Assembly (NCBI RefSeq): GCF_029892155.1
Contig: NZ_JARZAG010000007.1
Location: forward strand, 248,001-312,000
From: Kitasatospora sp. GAS204B
GTDB lineage: Bacteria > Actinomycetota > Actinomycetes > Streptomycetales > Streptomycetaceae
Direction of reading: 5' to 3'
DNA: 64,000 bases
Shown: positions 9,702-18,021 of the stretch, piece by piece
How positions within the stretch are numbered: the first letter of the stretch is position 1
Layout: every line of letters begins with the position of its first letter
The notes under the pieces: model-generated
Databases searched by the model: none
Seen by the model: only the letters and a program-made list of their open reading frames with translations
Told to the model about the DNA's origin: nothing
Position numbers and translations under genes: made by a program

Positions 9702-9905
9702 TCAGACCGCCGCGCGGACCATGTCCGCCTGCGGGCCCTTCTGCCCCTGGGAGATCTCGAACTCGACCCGCTGGCCCTCTTCAAGGGTGCGGTAGCCGTC
9801 CATCTGGATCGCGCTGTAGTGGACGAACACGTCCGCACCACCGTCGACCGCGATGAAGCCGTAGCCCTTCTCCGCGTTGAACCACTTGACGGTGCCCTGA
9901 GCCAT
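9702..9905 (-). CDS. cold-shock protein (CspA family)
   Basis: A 67-residue single OB-fold nucleic-acid-binding protein, expected to act as an RNA chaperone. RNP1 (KGYGFI) and RNP2 (VFVHYS) are intact in [17 protein letters not shown] and [17 protein letters not shown] stands a few bases before the ATG at 9905. A promoter-like pair about 175-200 bp upstream implies a leader of roughly 165 nt, as is usual for cold-shock genes that use RNA structure for thermoregulation. A strong terminator follows. Confidence 0.96.
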   Translation of the reverse strand: MAQGTVKWFNAEKGYGFIAVDGGADVFVHYSAIQMDGYRTLEEGQRVEFEISQGQKGPQADMVRAAV

Positions 9906-10077
9906 TCCGAACTCCCCTAGTGCTGTGCTGGCCCTTCACGCGCCCGCAGGTCACGAGCGCGGGTCTGGCGGAGATGCCCGAGGAAACCCCCCTGGGCGCG
10001 CTCCCGCATGCCGCACCGCCCCACCCCCGGAAGCCAGTTGGCGCCGACGGAGCAGGCGAATGCATCGACCGCGGCTG

Positions 10078-10105
10078 AATGTATCCGCATCGGAGCCCTG
10101 TGCAA
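10078..10105 (-). promoter_or_regulatory. candidate cspA promoter; rest of the 9906-10453 gap
   Basis: On the minus strand TTGCAC (10100-10105) and TACATT (10078-10083) are 16 bp apart. This predicts a cspA leader of about 165 nt covering 9906-10070. The remaining part of the 548-bp gap (10106-10373) is relatively AT-richer. It holds short open frames on both strands, but none has a recognisable product or ribosome site. Confidence 0.5.
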
Positions 10106-10373
10106 CAGGCCCACTGAGCGCAAATTCGGCGGGGCCGTGAAGGGATAGCAAGGGAGGAATGCGACAGAACTCGCCAATTCGGCCGGGACATAGCGGACGA
10201 AACTCACGAATAGCACAAAGAATTCTGACGATCCGCCGACATGATTCGGGTGATACAGCGGCAGCTGCCGTCTCAGGACCCGGGACACCCCGAGCCGTGC
10301 TCCAGCCGCGCACCAGAACGGGGCCGGAAGTCGGGGACAGCCTATGCCCTGCCGACGACCGCCGCGGACACGC

Positions 10374-10427
10374 CTCAGGGCGCCGCGCCCGCCGCCGGTG
10401 ACCGGCGCACGGGCCCGGCGCCCTGAG
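10374..10427 (-). terminator. terminator of the thrC-sulfur carrier operon
   Basis: CTCAGGGCGCCG (10374-10385) and CGGCGCCCTGAG (10416-10427) form a perfect 12-bp stem around a GC-rich, self-pairing interior. It starts 26 bp after the stop of the sulfur carrier gene on the same strand. Confidence 0.75.
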
Positions 10428-10453
10428 CGCCTGACGGGAGCGGTGACGGGCCG

Positions 10454-10732
10454 TCAGCAGCCGCCGGCCACCGCCGGGATGATCGACACGCCGGCGCCGT
10501 CGCCGACCGCGGTGGCCAGCCCCTCGGCGAACCGCACGTCGTCGTCGTTCACGTACACGTTGACGAAGCGGCGCAGCTTGCCGGTCTCGTCCAGGATCCG
10601 CTGGCCGATCCCGGGGAAGTTCGCGTCCAGGTCGGCGATGACCTCCTGCAAGGTGGCGCCCTCGACGCCCACCTCGGCCTTGCCGTCGGTGTAGCTGCGC
10701 AGGATGGTCGGGATGCGGACGGTCGCGCTCAT
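10454..10732 (-). CDS. CysO/MoaD/ThiS-type sulfur carrier protein with Gly-Gly-Cys end
   Basis: A 92-residue ubiquitin-fold sulfur carrier, closest in pattern to mycobacterial CysO: VRIPTILRSYTDGKAEV, LQEVIADLDANFPGI, RRFVNVYVNDDDVRF, and the end SIIPAVAGGC. CysO is adenylated and thiocarboxylated at its terminal Gly and delivers sulfide for cysteine synthesis. Here the Gly-Gly is followed by one Cys, so a metalloprotease of the Mec type would have to trim it before activation; alternatively the Cys marks the adduct. The gene follows thrC by 36 bp and ends before a terminator, so it should share the SAM-riboswitch-controlled transcript. Confidence 0.88.
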   Translation of the reverse strand: MSATVRIPTILRSYTDGKAEVGVEGATLQEVIADLDANFPGIGQRILDETGKLRRFVNVYVNDDDVRFAEGLATAVGDGAGVSIIPAVAGGC

Positions 10733-10768
10733 GGGGTTACTCCTCGCTAGCGAAGTGCTGGGGGTGGG

Positions 10769-12046
10769 TCAGGCCAGGCCGGCGGCGCGGAAGGACTCCA
10801 GGGTCGGCCGGATGGTCGCGGTCAGACCGGCGTCGGCGACCGCGTCCAGCGTCTTCAGGCCGTCCCCGGTGTTGATCGCGACGGTCTCCTTGGCCGGGTC
10901 CAGCAGGCCGTTCTCGACCAACTTCTTGAGCACGCCGATGGTCACGCCGCCGGCGGTCTCGGCGAAGATCCCCTCGGTGCGGGCCAGCAGCCTGATCGCG
11001 GCCACCACCTCGGCGTCGGTGACGTCCTCGACCGCGCCGCCGGTGCGCCGGGCGATGTCCAGCACGTACGGGCCGTCGGCCGGGTTGCCGATCGCCAGCG
11101 ACTTGGCGATGGTGTCCGGCTTGACCGGCCGGATCACGTCGCGACCGTCCTTGAAGGCGGTGGCGACCGGCGAGCAGCCGGCCGCCTGGGCGCCGAAGAT
11201 CTTGTACGGCCGGTCCTCGACCAGGCCGAGCTTGATCAGCTCCTGCAGCCCCTTGTCGATCTTGGTGAGCTGCGACCCCGAGGCGATCGGGATGACGATC
11301 TGCTCCGGCAGCCGCCAGCCGAGCTGCTCGCAGATCTCGTACGCCAGCGTCTTGGAGCCCTCGCCGTAGTACGGGCGCAGGTTGACGTTGACGAAGCCCC
11401 AGCCCTCGCCGGCCGGGTCGCCGATCAGCTCGGAGCAGAACCGGTTCACATCGTCGTAGTTGCCCTCGATGCCGACCAGCTCGCCGCCGTAGACGCCGGC
11501 CATCACGATCTTGCCCTGCTCCAGGTCGTGCGGGATGAACACGCAGGACTTGAAGCCGGCCCGGGCCGCCGCGGCGCCCACCGCGCCGGCCAGGTTGCCG
11601 GTGGAGGAGCAGGACAGGGTGGTGAAGTCGAAGGCGCGGGCGGCCTCGATGGCGCAGGCCACCACCCGGTCCTTGAAGGAGTGGGTGGGGTTGCCGGAGT
11701 CGTCCTTGACGTGCAGCTGGGCGGTGAAGCCGAGCTCGCGGCCCAGGTTGTCGGCCTTCACCAGCGGGGTCCAGCCCGGGTTCAGGTTGGGCTTGGACGC
11801 GACGTCGGCGGGCACCGGCAGCAGCGGGGCGTAGCGCCAGATCGAGGCGGGGCCCGACTCGATCCGCTTGCGCAGCTCCTCGGCGTCGTAGCCGGCGTAG
11901 TCGTAGGCGATCTCCAGCGGCCCGAAGCACTCCAGGCAGGCGAAGCTCGGGCCGAGCGGGAACTTGGTGCCGCACTCGCGACAGGACAGCGAAGCGGCGG
12001 GGCCGAGGTCGACGGTGGACGGCTCGACAGGGGTAGCGGTAGCCAT
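10769..12046 (-). CDS. thrC: threonine synthase
   Basis: A 425-residue PLP-dependent enzyme that converts O-phosphohomoserine to threonine. An N-terminal zinc-ribbon-like segment (LSCRECGTKFPLGPSFACLECFGPLE) precedes the fold-type II PLP core. The PLP lysine lies in NPTHSFKDRVV, and the phosphate loop is CSSTGNLAGAVGA. The ATG at 12046 (MATATPVEP) is chosen over 12070, because the latter lies inside the riboswitch P1 stem. An AGAGAGG ribosome site lies about 12 bases upstream, directly after P1. It is the first gene of an operon with the sulfur carrier and is divergent from gpgS. Confidence 0.95.
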   Translation of the reverse strand: MATATPVEPSTVDLGPAASLSCRECGTKFPLGPSFACLECFGPLEIAYDYAGYDAEELRKRIESGPASIWRYAPLLPVPADVASKPNLNPGWTPLVKADNLGRELGFTAQLHVKDDSGNPTHSFKDRVVACAIEAARAFDFTTLSCSSTGNLAGAVGAAAARAGFKSCVFIPHDLEQGKIVMAGVYGGELVGIEGNYDDVNRFCSELIGDPAGEGWGFVNVNLRPYYGEGSKTLAYEICEQLGWRLPEQIVIPIASGSQLTKIDKGLQELIKLGLVEDRPYKIFGAQAAGCSPVATAFKDGRDVIRPVKPDTIAKSLAIGNPADGPYVLDIARRTGGAVEDVTDAEVVAAIRLLARTEGIFAETAGGVTIGVLKKLVENGLLDPAKETVAINTGDGLKTLDAVADAGLTATIRPTLESFRAAGLA

Positions 12047-12065
12047 GATGGCGGAGGCCTCTCTC

Positions 12066-12193
12066 CTCATCTTCCCCGTGGCGCGGTCGCGCCACAGGCC
12101 GGAATTGGCACCTGTCCCGCCGGCGCCTGCGATGGCCGGGCGAGAAGGTTGCCGGGACGTCGACGGGCCGTTCCCTCAGTCCCTCTGGATGAG
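12066..12193 (-). ncRNA. SAM-I (S-box) riboswitch upstream of thrC
   Basis: On the minus strand the leader contains the S-box landmarks in order: P1 5' arm CTCATC, CTGAGGGAACGGCCCG, the CGGCAACC core, GGTGCCAATTCC, a P4 hairpin GTGGCGC-GACC-GCGCCAC, and the P1 3' arm GATGAG. The P1 arms pair exactly and the ribosome site of thrC follows immediately, which points to translational control of thrC by S-adenosylmethionine. I identified it by eye; a covariance-model search would settle it. Confidence 0.88.
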
Positions 12194-12347
12194 CTCTGTG
12201 AAGTTGTGGTCCTGCGTTGTGCTGGTCTTGCTCTGCGGCCGACCCCGGCGTGCGAAGGTCTGACGGCAGTACGAAGACTGTAACCGAAGGCCGGGCCACC
12301 GACCCGGAGCGTCCGCCACGCGAGACGAGAACTACGAGGAGCGAGAT

Positions 12348-13358
12348 TTGCCTGCCGAGCAGAGCCCAGCGCCACTCCCGGAGGTGGCCGACTGGCTGCG
12401 CCGCCGGTCCTGGCGGTCGGCCGACCGCTCGGCCGCCGGCCTGCTCGCCGCCAAGCGCGCCGCCGGGCCGGCCGGGACGGTGAGCGTGGTGCTGCCCGCG
12501 CTGGACGAGGAGTCCACGGTCGGCGGGATCGTCGAGGTGATCCGGCGGGAGCTGATCGAGCGGCTGCCGCTGGTGGACGAACTGGTGGTGGTGGACTCCG
12601 GCTCGGCCGACCGGACCGCCGAGGTGGCCGCCGCGGCCGGGGCCCGGGTGGTGCACCGGGACGAGATCCTGCCCCGGGTGCCCCCGGCAGCCGGCAAGGG
12701 CGAGGTGCTCTGGCGCTCGCTGCTGGTGACCAGCGGCGCGATCGTCTGCTTCATCGACGCCGACCTGCGCGAGTTCGACCCGGCCTTCGTCTCCGGCATC
12801 ATCGGCCCGCTGCTCACCGACCCGGACCTGCAGCTGGTCAAGGCGATGTACGACCGACCCTTGGAGACCGAAGGCGCCGTGGTGCCGGCCGGCGGCGGGC
12901 GGGTCACCGAGCTGGTCGCCCGGCCGCTGCTCAACCTGCACTGGCCCCAGCTGGCCGGCTTCGTCCAGCCGCTCGGCGGCGAGTACGCGGCCCGCCGCTC
13001 ACTGCTGGAGCAGCTGCACTTCCCGACCGGTTACGGGGTGGAACTGGGCCTGCTGGTGGACGCGCTGGAGCTGGTCGGCCTGGACGCGCTGGCCCAGGTG
13101 GACGTCGGCGTGCGCCACCACCGCCACCAGGACAGCCAGGCCCTTGGCCGGATGGCCGCCACCATCTACCGCACCGCGCTGGAGCGACTGGACCGCACCC
13201 ACCGGCTGAAGGCCACCGAGGACCTGGCCCGCCCGGTGCTGACCCAGTTCGGCAGGGATCCGCGAACGCGTGACTTCCGGGCCCACAGCCACGTCGTGAC
13301 GGCCACCGAACGGCCACCGATGATCGGCCTGCCCGAGTACCGGGCCGGCCGGGTGTGA
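12348..13358 (+). CDS. gpgS: glucosyl-3-phosphoglycerate synthase
   Basis: A 336-residue glycosyltransferase of the GT2/GT81 type that transfers glucose from an NDP-sugar to 3-phosphoglycerate, the first step toward glucosylglycerate. It has VVLPALDEESTVGGIVEVI, the nucleotide-binding VVVDSGSADRTAEVA, a DxD-type metal site CFIDADLREF, and LVARPLLNLHWPQLAGFVQPLGGEYAARR. The TTG start at 12348 is preceded by GAGGAG eight bases upstream. It lies ahead of otsA with a 128-bp gap that contains a hairpin (13443-13460). The neighbourhood suggests a role in compatible solutes or envelope polysaccharides. Confidence 0.88.
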   Translation: MPAEQSPAPLPEVADWLRRRSWRSADRSAAGLLAAKRAAGPAGTVSVVLPALDEESTVGGIVEVIRRELIERLPLVDELVVVDSGSADRTAEVAAAAGARVVHRDEILPRVPPAAGKGEVLWRSLLVTSGAIVCFIDADLREFDPAFVSGIIGPLLTDPDLQLVKAMYDRPLETEGAVVPAGGGRVTELVARPLLNLHWPQLAGFVQPLGGEYAARRSLLEQLHFPTGYGVELGLLVDALELVGLDALAQVDVGVRHHRHQDSQALGRMAATIYRTALERLDRTHRLKATEDLARPVLTQFGRDPRTRDFRAHSHVVTATERPPMIGLPEYRAGRV

Positions 13359-13486
13359 CCTTCGCCGGGGTTTGCGGTCCACCGCCTCCGGCAAGGTTGA
13401 ACATGTGACCCCTCCACTCCCTCGGGAGGGACGGCCGCCCACCCGGCTCCGCAGAGCCGGCTGACCGCCGAGCGTTTCGAGGAGAA

Positions 13487-14953
13487 ATGGCCGATCATCC
13501 GACCACCGCCCGCGTCCTGGTGGCTTCCAACCGGGGCCCGGTCTCCTTCAGCAGCGCCGAGGACGGCTCGCTGACGCTGCGCCGCGGCGGCGGCGGGCTG
13601 GTCTCCGGCCTGTCCGCGATCGACGATCCGAACGCCGTCTGGGTCTGCGCCGCGCTCGGCGCGGCGGACCGCGAGGCGGTCCGGCGCTCGCCGCAGGGGC
13701 GCCTGGACCGGGGCGGCTTCGACGTCGGTGGACAGGCCGTCCGGATGCTGGACATCGACCCCGAGGTCTTCGACCACGCGTACAACGGGGTGGCCAACTC
13801 CACCCTCTGGTTCCTGCACCACCTGCTCTACGACACCCCGACCGCACCGGTCTTCGACGCCGCCGCCGCCGAGCACTGGCGGGCCTTCGAGGCCTACAAC
13901 CGGGCCTTCGCCGAGGCGCTGGCCGCCGAGGCGGCGCCCGGCGCGGCGGTGCTGGTGCAGGACTACCACCTGACCCTGGTGCCGGCGCTGCTCCGCGAGC
14001 TGCGCCCGGACCTGCGGATCGGCTACTTCCTGCACATCCCGTGGGCCCCGGTCGACTACTTCAGGCTGCTGCCGGACGCACTGGCCACCGCCGTGCTGAC
14101 CGGCGTGCTCGGCGCGGACCGGGCCGGCTTCCACACCCGGCGCTGGGCCGAGGCGTTCGCCGACTGCTGCGAGCGGGTGCTGGACGCGAAGATCATCTCT
14201 GGGGCGGGCCCCGGGTCCGAACTCTCGGTCAGCTACCAGGGCCGCACCACCCGGCTCGGCGTGCACGCGCTGGGCGCCGACGCCGACTTCCTGCTCGAGC
14301 GAGCCCACCGGCCGGACGTCGAGGAGCGGCTGGCCACGCTGCGCGCGGCGGTGGGCGACCGCCGGACCATCGTCCGGGTGGACCGCACCGAGCTGAGCAA
14401 GAACATCGTGCGCGGTCTGCAGGCCTACCAGCACCTGCTGCGCAGCCGCCCCGAGTGGCGCGGGCGGGTGGTGCACATCGCCTTCGCCTACCCCTCCCGG
14501 CAGGACCTGGCCGAGTACCGCGAGTACACCGCAGCCGTGCTGCGGATCAGCCAGGAGATCACCGAGGAGTTCGCCACCGACTCCTGGCAGCCGCTGATAC
14601 TCCAGGTCGAGGACGACTTCGCCCGCTCGCTGGCCGCCTACCGGCTGGCGGACGTGGCGCTGGTCAACCCGATCAGGGACGGCATGAACCTGGTCGCCAA
14701 GGAGGTCCCGGTGGTCTCCGACGCCGGCTGCGCGCTGGTGCTCTCCCGCGAGGCGGGCGCGTACCCGGAGCTGGCCGAGGACGCGCTGGGCATCAACCCG
14801 TACGACGTGGTGGGCACCGCCGAGGCGCTGCACCGGGCGCTGAACATGCCGGCGGCGGAGCGGCGCGAGCGCACCGCGCGGCTGGCCACCGCCGCCACCG
14901 CGCTCTCCCCGCAGCAGTGGTTCCTGGCTCAGCTGGCGGAGCTGAGCGACTGA
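13487..14953 (+). CDS. otsA: trehalose-6-phosphate synthase (GT20)
   Basis: A 488-residue retaining glycosyltransferase that makes trehalose-6-phosphate from NDP-glucose and glucose-6-phosphate. Family motifs are LVASNRGPVSF at the N terminus, RRGGGGLVSGL, VQDYHLTLVP, YFLHIPWAP, GADRAGFHT, and NPIRDGMNLVAKE near the end. The ATG at 13487 has GAGGAG just upstream. A CCGGCTC-CGCA-GAGCCGG hairpin lies shortly before. The 3' end overlaps otsB convergently by 25 bp, so synthase and phosphatase are adjacent but transcribed toward each other. A glucosylglycerol-phosphate synthase specificity cannot be excluded from sequence. Confidence 0.9.
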   Translation: MADHPTTARVLVASNRGPVSFSSAEDGSLTLRRGGGGLVSGLSAIDDPNAVWVCAALGAADREAVRRSPQGRLDRGGFDVGGQAVRMLDIDPEVFDHAYNGVANSTLWFLHHLLYDTPTAPVFDAAAAEHWRAFEAYNRAFAEALAAEAAPGAAVLVQDYHLTLVPALLRELRPDLRIGYFLHIPWAPVDYFRLLPDALATAVLTGVLGADRAGFHTRRWAEAFADCCERVLDAKIISGAGPGSELSVSYQGRTTRLGVHALGADADFLLERAHRPDVEERLATLRAAVGDRRTIVRVDRTELSKNIVRGLQAYQHLLRSRPEWRGRVVHIAFAYPSRQDLAEYREYTAAVLRISQEITEEFATDSWQPLILQVEDDFARSLAAYRLADVALVNPIRDGMNLVAKEVPVVSDAGCALVLSREAGAYPELAEDALGINPYDVVGTAEALHRALNMPAAERRERTARLATAATALSPQQWFLAQLAELSD

Positions 14954-15777
14954 CCGATCCGGTCCAGCAGCTCGACCACCCCGGCCGGGCCCGGCACCAC
15001 CAGGTCCGCCCGTTCGGCGATCTCGCGCACCGGCGGCTCGCCGGTCACCGGACCGCTGGCCACCAGCACCCCGGGCAGCGCCTGGGCCCGCAGGCGCTCC
15101 ACCGCCGCGTAGGCGGCCAGGTCACCGAGGTCGTCCCCGGCGTAGAGCACCGAGCGGGCGCCGCGCTCGCGCAGCAGCCCGGTCAGCGCCGCGCCCTTGT
15201 CCACGCCCGGCGCGCGCAACTCCAGTACGAACCGGCCCGGTTCGACGGCCAGGCCGTGGGCGGCGGCCAGCTCGGCCAGCGGGGCGCGCAGCAGCTCCAG
15301 GGCGGCCTGCGGGTCGGCGGTGCGGCGGGTGTGGACGGCGAGCGAGCGTTCCTTGTCCTCGATCGAGGTGCCCTCGGGGGCGGGCAGCACGCCCAGCAGG
15401 GAGGGCAGTTCGGCGCGGACGGCGGCCACCCCCGGGTGGATCTCGGGGGCGGTCAGCTTGCCGGCCTCCCACCGCTCGGCGCCGTAGTGGCCGAGCACCA
15501 CCAGCCGGTCCAGGCCGGGCAGCCGGTCGAAGCCGCCGAGCCGCACCGCGCTGAGCACCGGGCGGCCGGTCACCACCGCCACCGTGTTGACCAGCGGTGC
15601 CAGCCGGGCCAGCGCCGCGGCGGCGTCGGGGTGCGCGTACGCCCGCTCGGGGTCGGCGACGATCGGCGCGAGGGTGCCGTCGAAGTCCAGCGCGACGACG
15701 GCGCCGGCCGGGTCGGCCAGCACGGCCGCGAGGCCCGCGCGGCCGGCGGGGGTGGTCGGTTCCAGCACGATGCCCAT
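14929..15777 (-). CDS. otsB: trehalose-6-phosphate phosphatase
   Basis: A 282-residue HAD-superfamily phosphatase. Motif I is VVALDFDGTLAPI with the nucleophilic and acid/base Asp pair, motif II is NTVAVVTGRP, and the C-terminal motif is VLYAGDDLGDLAAY. HYGAERWEAGK and the cap-domain segment GTSIEDKERSLAVH agree with OtsB. The product, with OtsA, is trehalose. The gene overlaps the end of otsA convergently. The ATG at 15777 follows AGGCCTTCGCC, a weak site. Confidence 0.92.
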   Translation of the reverse strand: MGIVLEPTTPAGRAGLAAVLADPAGAVVALDFDGTLAPIVADPERAYAHPDAAAALARLAPLVNTVAVVTGRPVLSAVRLGGFDRLPGLDRLVVLGHYGAERWEAGKLTAPEIHPGVAAVRAELPSLLGVLPAPEGTSIEDKERSLAVHTRRTADPQAALELLRAPLAELAAAHGLAVEPGRFVLELRAPGVDKGAALTGLLRERGARSVLYAGDDLGDLAAYAAVERLRAQALPGVLVASGPVTGEPPVREIAERADLVVPGPAGVVELLDRIGQSLSSAS

Positions 15778-15806
15778 GGCGAAGGCCTACCCAGGGCCCG
15801 CCGCGG

Positions 15807-16034
15807 TTAACGCTCGGCGCGGCGGGCGTCCCGGATCCGGCGCAGCCGGTTGACCAGCACCGGGCTGTGCTCGAGCGCCTCGGGGCGCTCGAGCAGTCCG
15901 TTCAGCAGCTGGTAGTAGCGGGTGGCGGAGATGCCCAACCGCTCCCGGACGGCCTGCTCCTTGGCGCCCTGCGTGCGCCAGCCCGCGCCCTCCAGGGCGA
16001 GCACGGCCCGCTCGCGTTCGGTCAGCTCACCCAT
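15807..16034 (-). CDS. DUF3263 small helix-turn-helix-like protein
   Basis: A 75-residue protein starting MGELTERERAVLALEGAGWR, the DUF3263 pattern, with a likely helix-turn-helix in KEQAVRERLGISATRYYQLLNGLL and a basic tail RLRRIRDARRAER. It probably binds DNA, but its targets are unknown. Start 16034 is preferred over 16073, because the longer form adds residues that do not fit the family. Confidence 0.82.
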   Translation of the reverse strand: MGELTERERAVLALEGAGWRTQGAKEQAVRERLGISATRYYQLLNGLLERPEALEHSPVLVNRLRRIRDARRAER

Positions 16035-16106
16035 GAGGCCATTGTGCCCGGCGCGGCCTGCCCAGCGCGGCATGCCCAGTGGGCGCAGCCGCTCGTCGCC
16101 GCCCCG

Positions 16107-16895
16107 TCACGCCGTCAGCACCCGCACGCCCGCCTCGGCGAAGCCCGCCGCCAGTTCCTCGCTCAGCGGCTGGTCCGTCACCAGGGTGTCGATCGCGTCC
16201 AGCCCGCAGATCCGGGCGAACGCCCGCCGACCGAGCTTGGAGGAGTCGGCCGCCACCACCACCCGGCGGGCCCGCTCGGCCAGCAGCCGGTTGACGCTGG
16301 CCTCGCCCTCGTGGTGCGCGCTGGCCCCGATCCCGGTGTCCAGCGCGTCCACGCCCAGCACCGTGACGTCCAGCGTCAGTTCGGCGAGGACCGTGCTGGC
16401 CAGTGGGCCGATCAGCTCGTACGATTGCGGCCGGGCCACCCCGCCGGTCACCACGATCTTCACGGCCGGACGGACCGTCAGTTCGTTGGCGATGTTCAGC
16501 GCGTTGGTGACCACGGTCAGCAGGTGCCCCGCCTCGGCGCGCTCGGTCAGTTCCGGGCGGACCGCGAGGGCACGGGCCACCTCGGTGGTGGTGGTCCCGC
16601 CGTTCAGCCCGACCACCTCGCCGGGCGCGATCAGTCCCGCCACCGCGGCGCCGATCCGCTGCTTGGCCCCGGCATTGCGGGCCGTCTTGTACCGCAGCGG
16701 CAGGTCATAGGAGACGTTGTGCGCCACCGCCCCGCCCCGGGTGCGGGTGACCATCTGCTGGCGGGCCAGTTGGTCGAGGTCGCGGCGGATCGTGGCGGCC
16801 GACACGTCCAACGCGACCGCCGCCTCCTCGACTTCCAACTTGCCGTGCTCGGCGAGGAGTTCGAGGAGACTGTTCCACCGCTCGTATCTGGACAC
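16107..16895 (-). CDS. DeoR family transcriptional regulator
   Basis: A 262-residue sugar-metabolism repressor. The N-terminal winged helix is RWNSLLELLAEHGKLEVEEAAVALDVSAATIRRDL followed by MVTRTRGGAV. The C-terminal DeoR sensor domain shows GLNGGTTTTEVARAL, VTNALNIANEL and VVVAADSSKLGRRAF. The GTG at 16895 (VSRYERWN) is chosen because GGAAGG lies six bases upstream; frames further up are extensions without support. It is divergent from nagK-nagA, which suggests an amino-sugar phosphate effector, but nothing in the sequence proves that. Confidence 0.88.
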   Translation of the reverse strand: MSRYERWNSLLELLAEHGKLEVEEAAVALDVSAATIRRDLDQLARQQMVTRTRGGAVAHNVSYDLPLRYKTARNAGAKQRIGAAVAGLIAPGEVVGLNGGTTTTEVARALAVRPELTERAEAGHLLTVVTNALNIANELTVRPAVKIVVTGGVARPQSYELIGPLASTVLAELTLDVTVLGVDALDTGIGASAHHEGEASVNRLLAERARRVVVAADSSKLGRRAFARICGLDAIDTLVTDQPLSEELAAGFAEAGVRVLTA

Positions 16896-17045
16896 GCCGC
16901 ACCTTCCGTTCTGTTTCCACCCTGAACGTCCACTCCTGCGTGGACAGCGTCGCACAGCGTCCCGCACGCACCGCGCCGGCCGGGGGGCCACCGCGCGCTC
17001 GCCGCGTGCGACCGAACTCACTGCGGCGGATCGACAAAACCCGGC

Positions 17046-17061
17046 AGTGGACTAGACCTCT
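17046..17061. promoter_or_regulatory. DasR-responsive element (dre) upstream of nagK-nagA
   Basis: AGTGGACTAGACCTCT matches the dre form AGTGGTCTAGACCACT at 14 of 16 positions. It lies 28 bp before the nagK start codon. DasR, a GntR-type repressor released by glucosamine-6-phosphate, is known to control nagK and nagA in streptomycetes. Confidence 0.8.
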
Positions 17062-17088
17062 CCTCCTCAGTCAAGGGAAACTGTCCCC

Positions 17089-18021
17089 GTGAAGCACGTC
17101 ATCGCACTCGATGTAGGCGGCACCGGCATGAAGGCCGCGCTGCTCGCCCAGGACGGCTCCGTGCTGTTCGAAGCACGCCGACCGACCGGGCGGGAGCACG
17201 GCACGGACGCCGTGGTCACCGCCATCCTCGACTTCGCCGCCGACCTCGCCGAGCAGGGCGGCCGCCGTTTCGGCGAGCACCCGCTGGCGGCCGGCGTCGC
17301 GGTGCCGGGCACGATCGACGAGAGGAACGGGATCGCGGTCTTCTCCGCCAACCTCGGCTGGCGGGACCTGCCGCTGCGCAAGCTGCTCGGCGAGCGGCTC
17401 GGCGGCCTGCCGGTCGCGCTCGGCCACGACGTCCGCAGCGGCGGGCTGGCGGAGGGGCGGATCGGCGCGGGGCTCGGGGTGGCGCGGTTCCTCTTCATCG
17501 CGCTGGGTACCGGCATCGCCGGCGCGATCGGGATCGACGGACGCATCGAGGCCGGCGCGCACGGCTACGGCGGCGAGATCGGCCACGTGGTGGTCCGGCC
17601 CGGCGGCCCGGCCTGCGGGTGTGGCGCCCGCGGCTGCCTGGAGACGCTGGCCTCGGCCGCCGCGGTCTCCCGCGCCTGGGCCGAGGCGATCGGCGACCCG
17701 GCGGCGGACGCGGCGGGCTGCGCGCTGGCCGTCGAGGCCGGCGACCCGCGGGCCGCGGCGGTCTGGCGCGGCGCGGTGGACGCCCTGGCGGACGGCATCG
17801 TGCTGGCGCAGAGCCTGCTCGACCCCGGCACGGTGATCGTCGGCGGCGGCCTCGCCGAGGCCGGCGACACCCTCTTCACTCCCCTGCGCGCGGCGGTGGC
17901 CGAGCGGTTGACGTTCCACATGCCCCCGAAGGTGGTACCCGCCATGCTCAAAGACACCGCCGCCGCCCTGGGCGCGGGCCTGCTCGCCTGGGATCTGCTC
18001 TCCACGGAGGTGACCGCGTGA
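17089..18021 (+). CDS. nagK: ROK-family N-acetylglucosamine kinase
   Basis: A 310-residue ROK sugar kinase. It shows the phosphate-binding DVGGTGMKAALL at the N terminus, the second ATP motif LGTGIAGAIGIDG, the ROK signature GEIGHVVVRPGGPACGCGARGCLETLAS with its zinc-binding Cys residues and catalytic region, and IVGGGLAEAG. The start is GTG at 17089, with an upstream purine-rich CTCAGTCAAGGGAAAC. Its stop overlaps the GTG of nagA (GTGA), and a dre site lies just upstream. Together these make phosphorylation of N-acetylglucosamine the likely role, with NagA acting next. Confidence 0.87.
   Translation: MKHVIALDVGGTGMKAALLAQDGSVLFEARRPTGREHGTDAVVTAILDFAADLAEQGGRRFGEHPLAAGVAVPGTIDERNGIAVFSANLGWRDLPLRKLLGERLGGLPVALGHDVRSGGLAEGRIGAGLGVARFLFIALGTGIAGAIGIDGRIEAGAHGYGGEIGHVVVRPGGPACGCGARGCLETLASAAAVSRAWAEAIGDPAADAAGCALAVEAGDPRAAAVWRGAVDALADGIVLAQSLLDPGTVIVGGGLAEAGDTLFTPLRAAVAERLTFHMPPKVVPAMLKDTAAALGAGLLAWDLLSTEVTA

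Noticed and set aside
9917..10313. several overlapping small open frames upstream of cspA
   Set aside because: They overlap each other on both strands, lack ribosome sites and known motifs, and lie in the probable cspA promoter and leader.
10737..12941. 734-aa minus-strand open frame over thrC
   Set aside because: Wrong phase for thrC, which has complete catalytic motifs; the frame also crosses the riboswitch and the antisense of gpgS.
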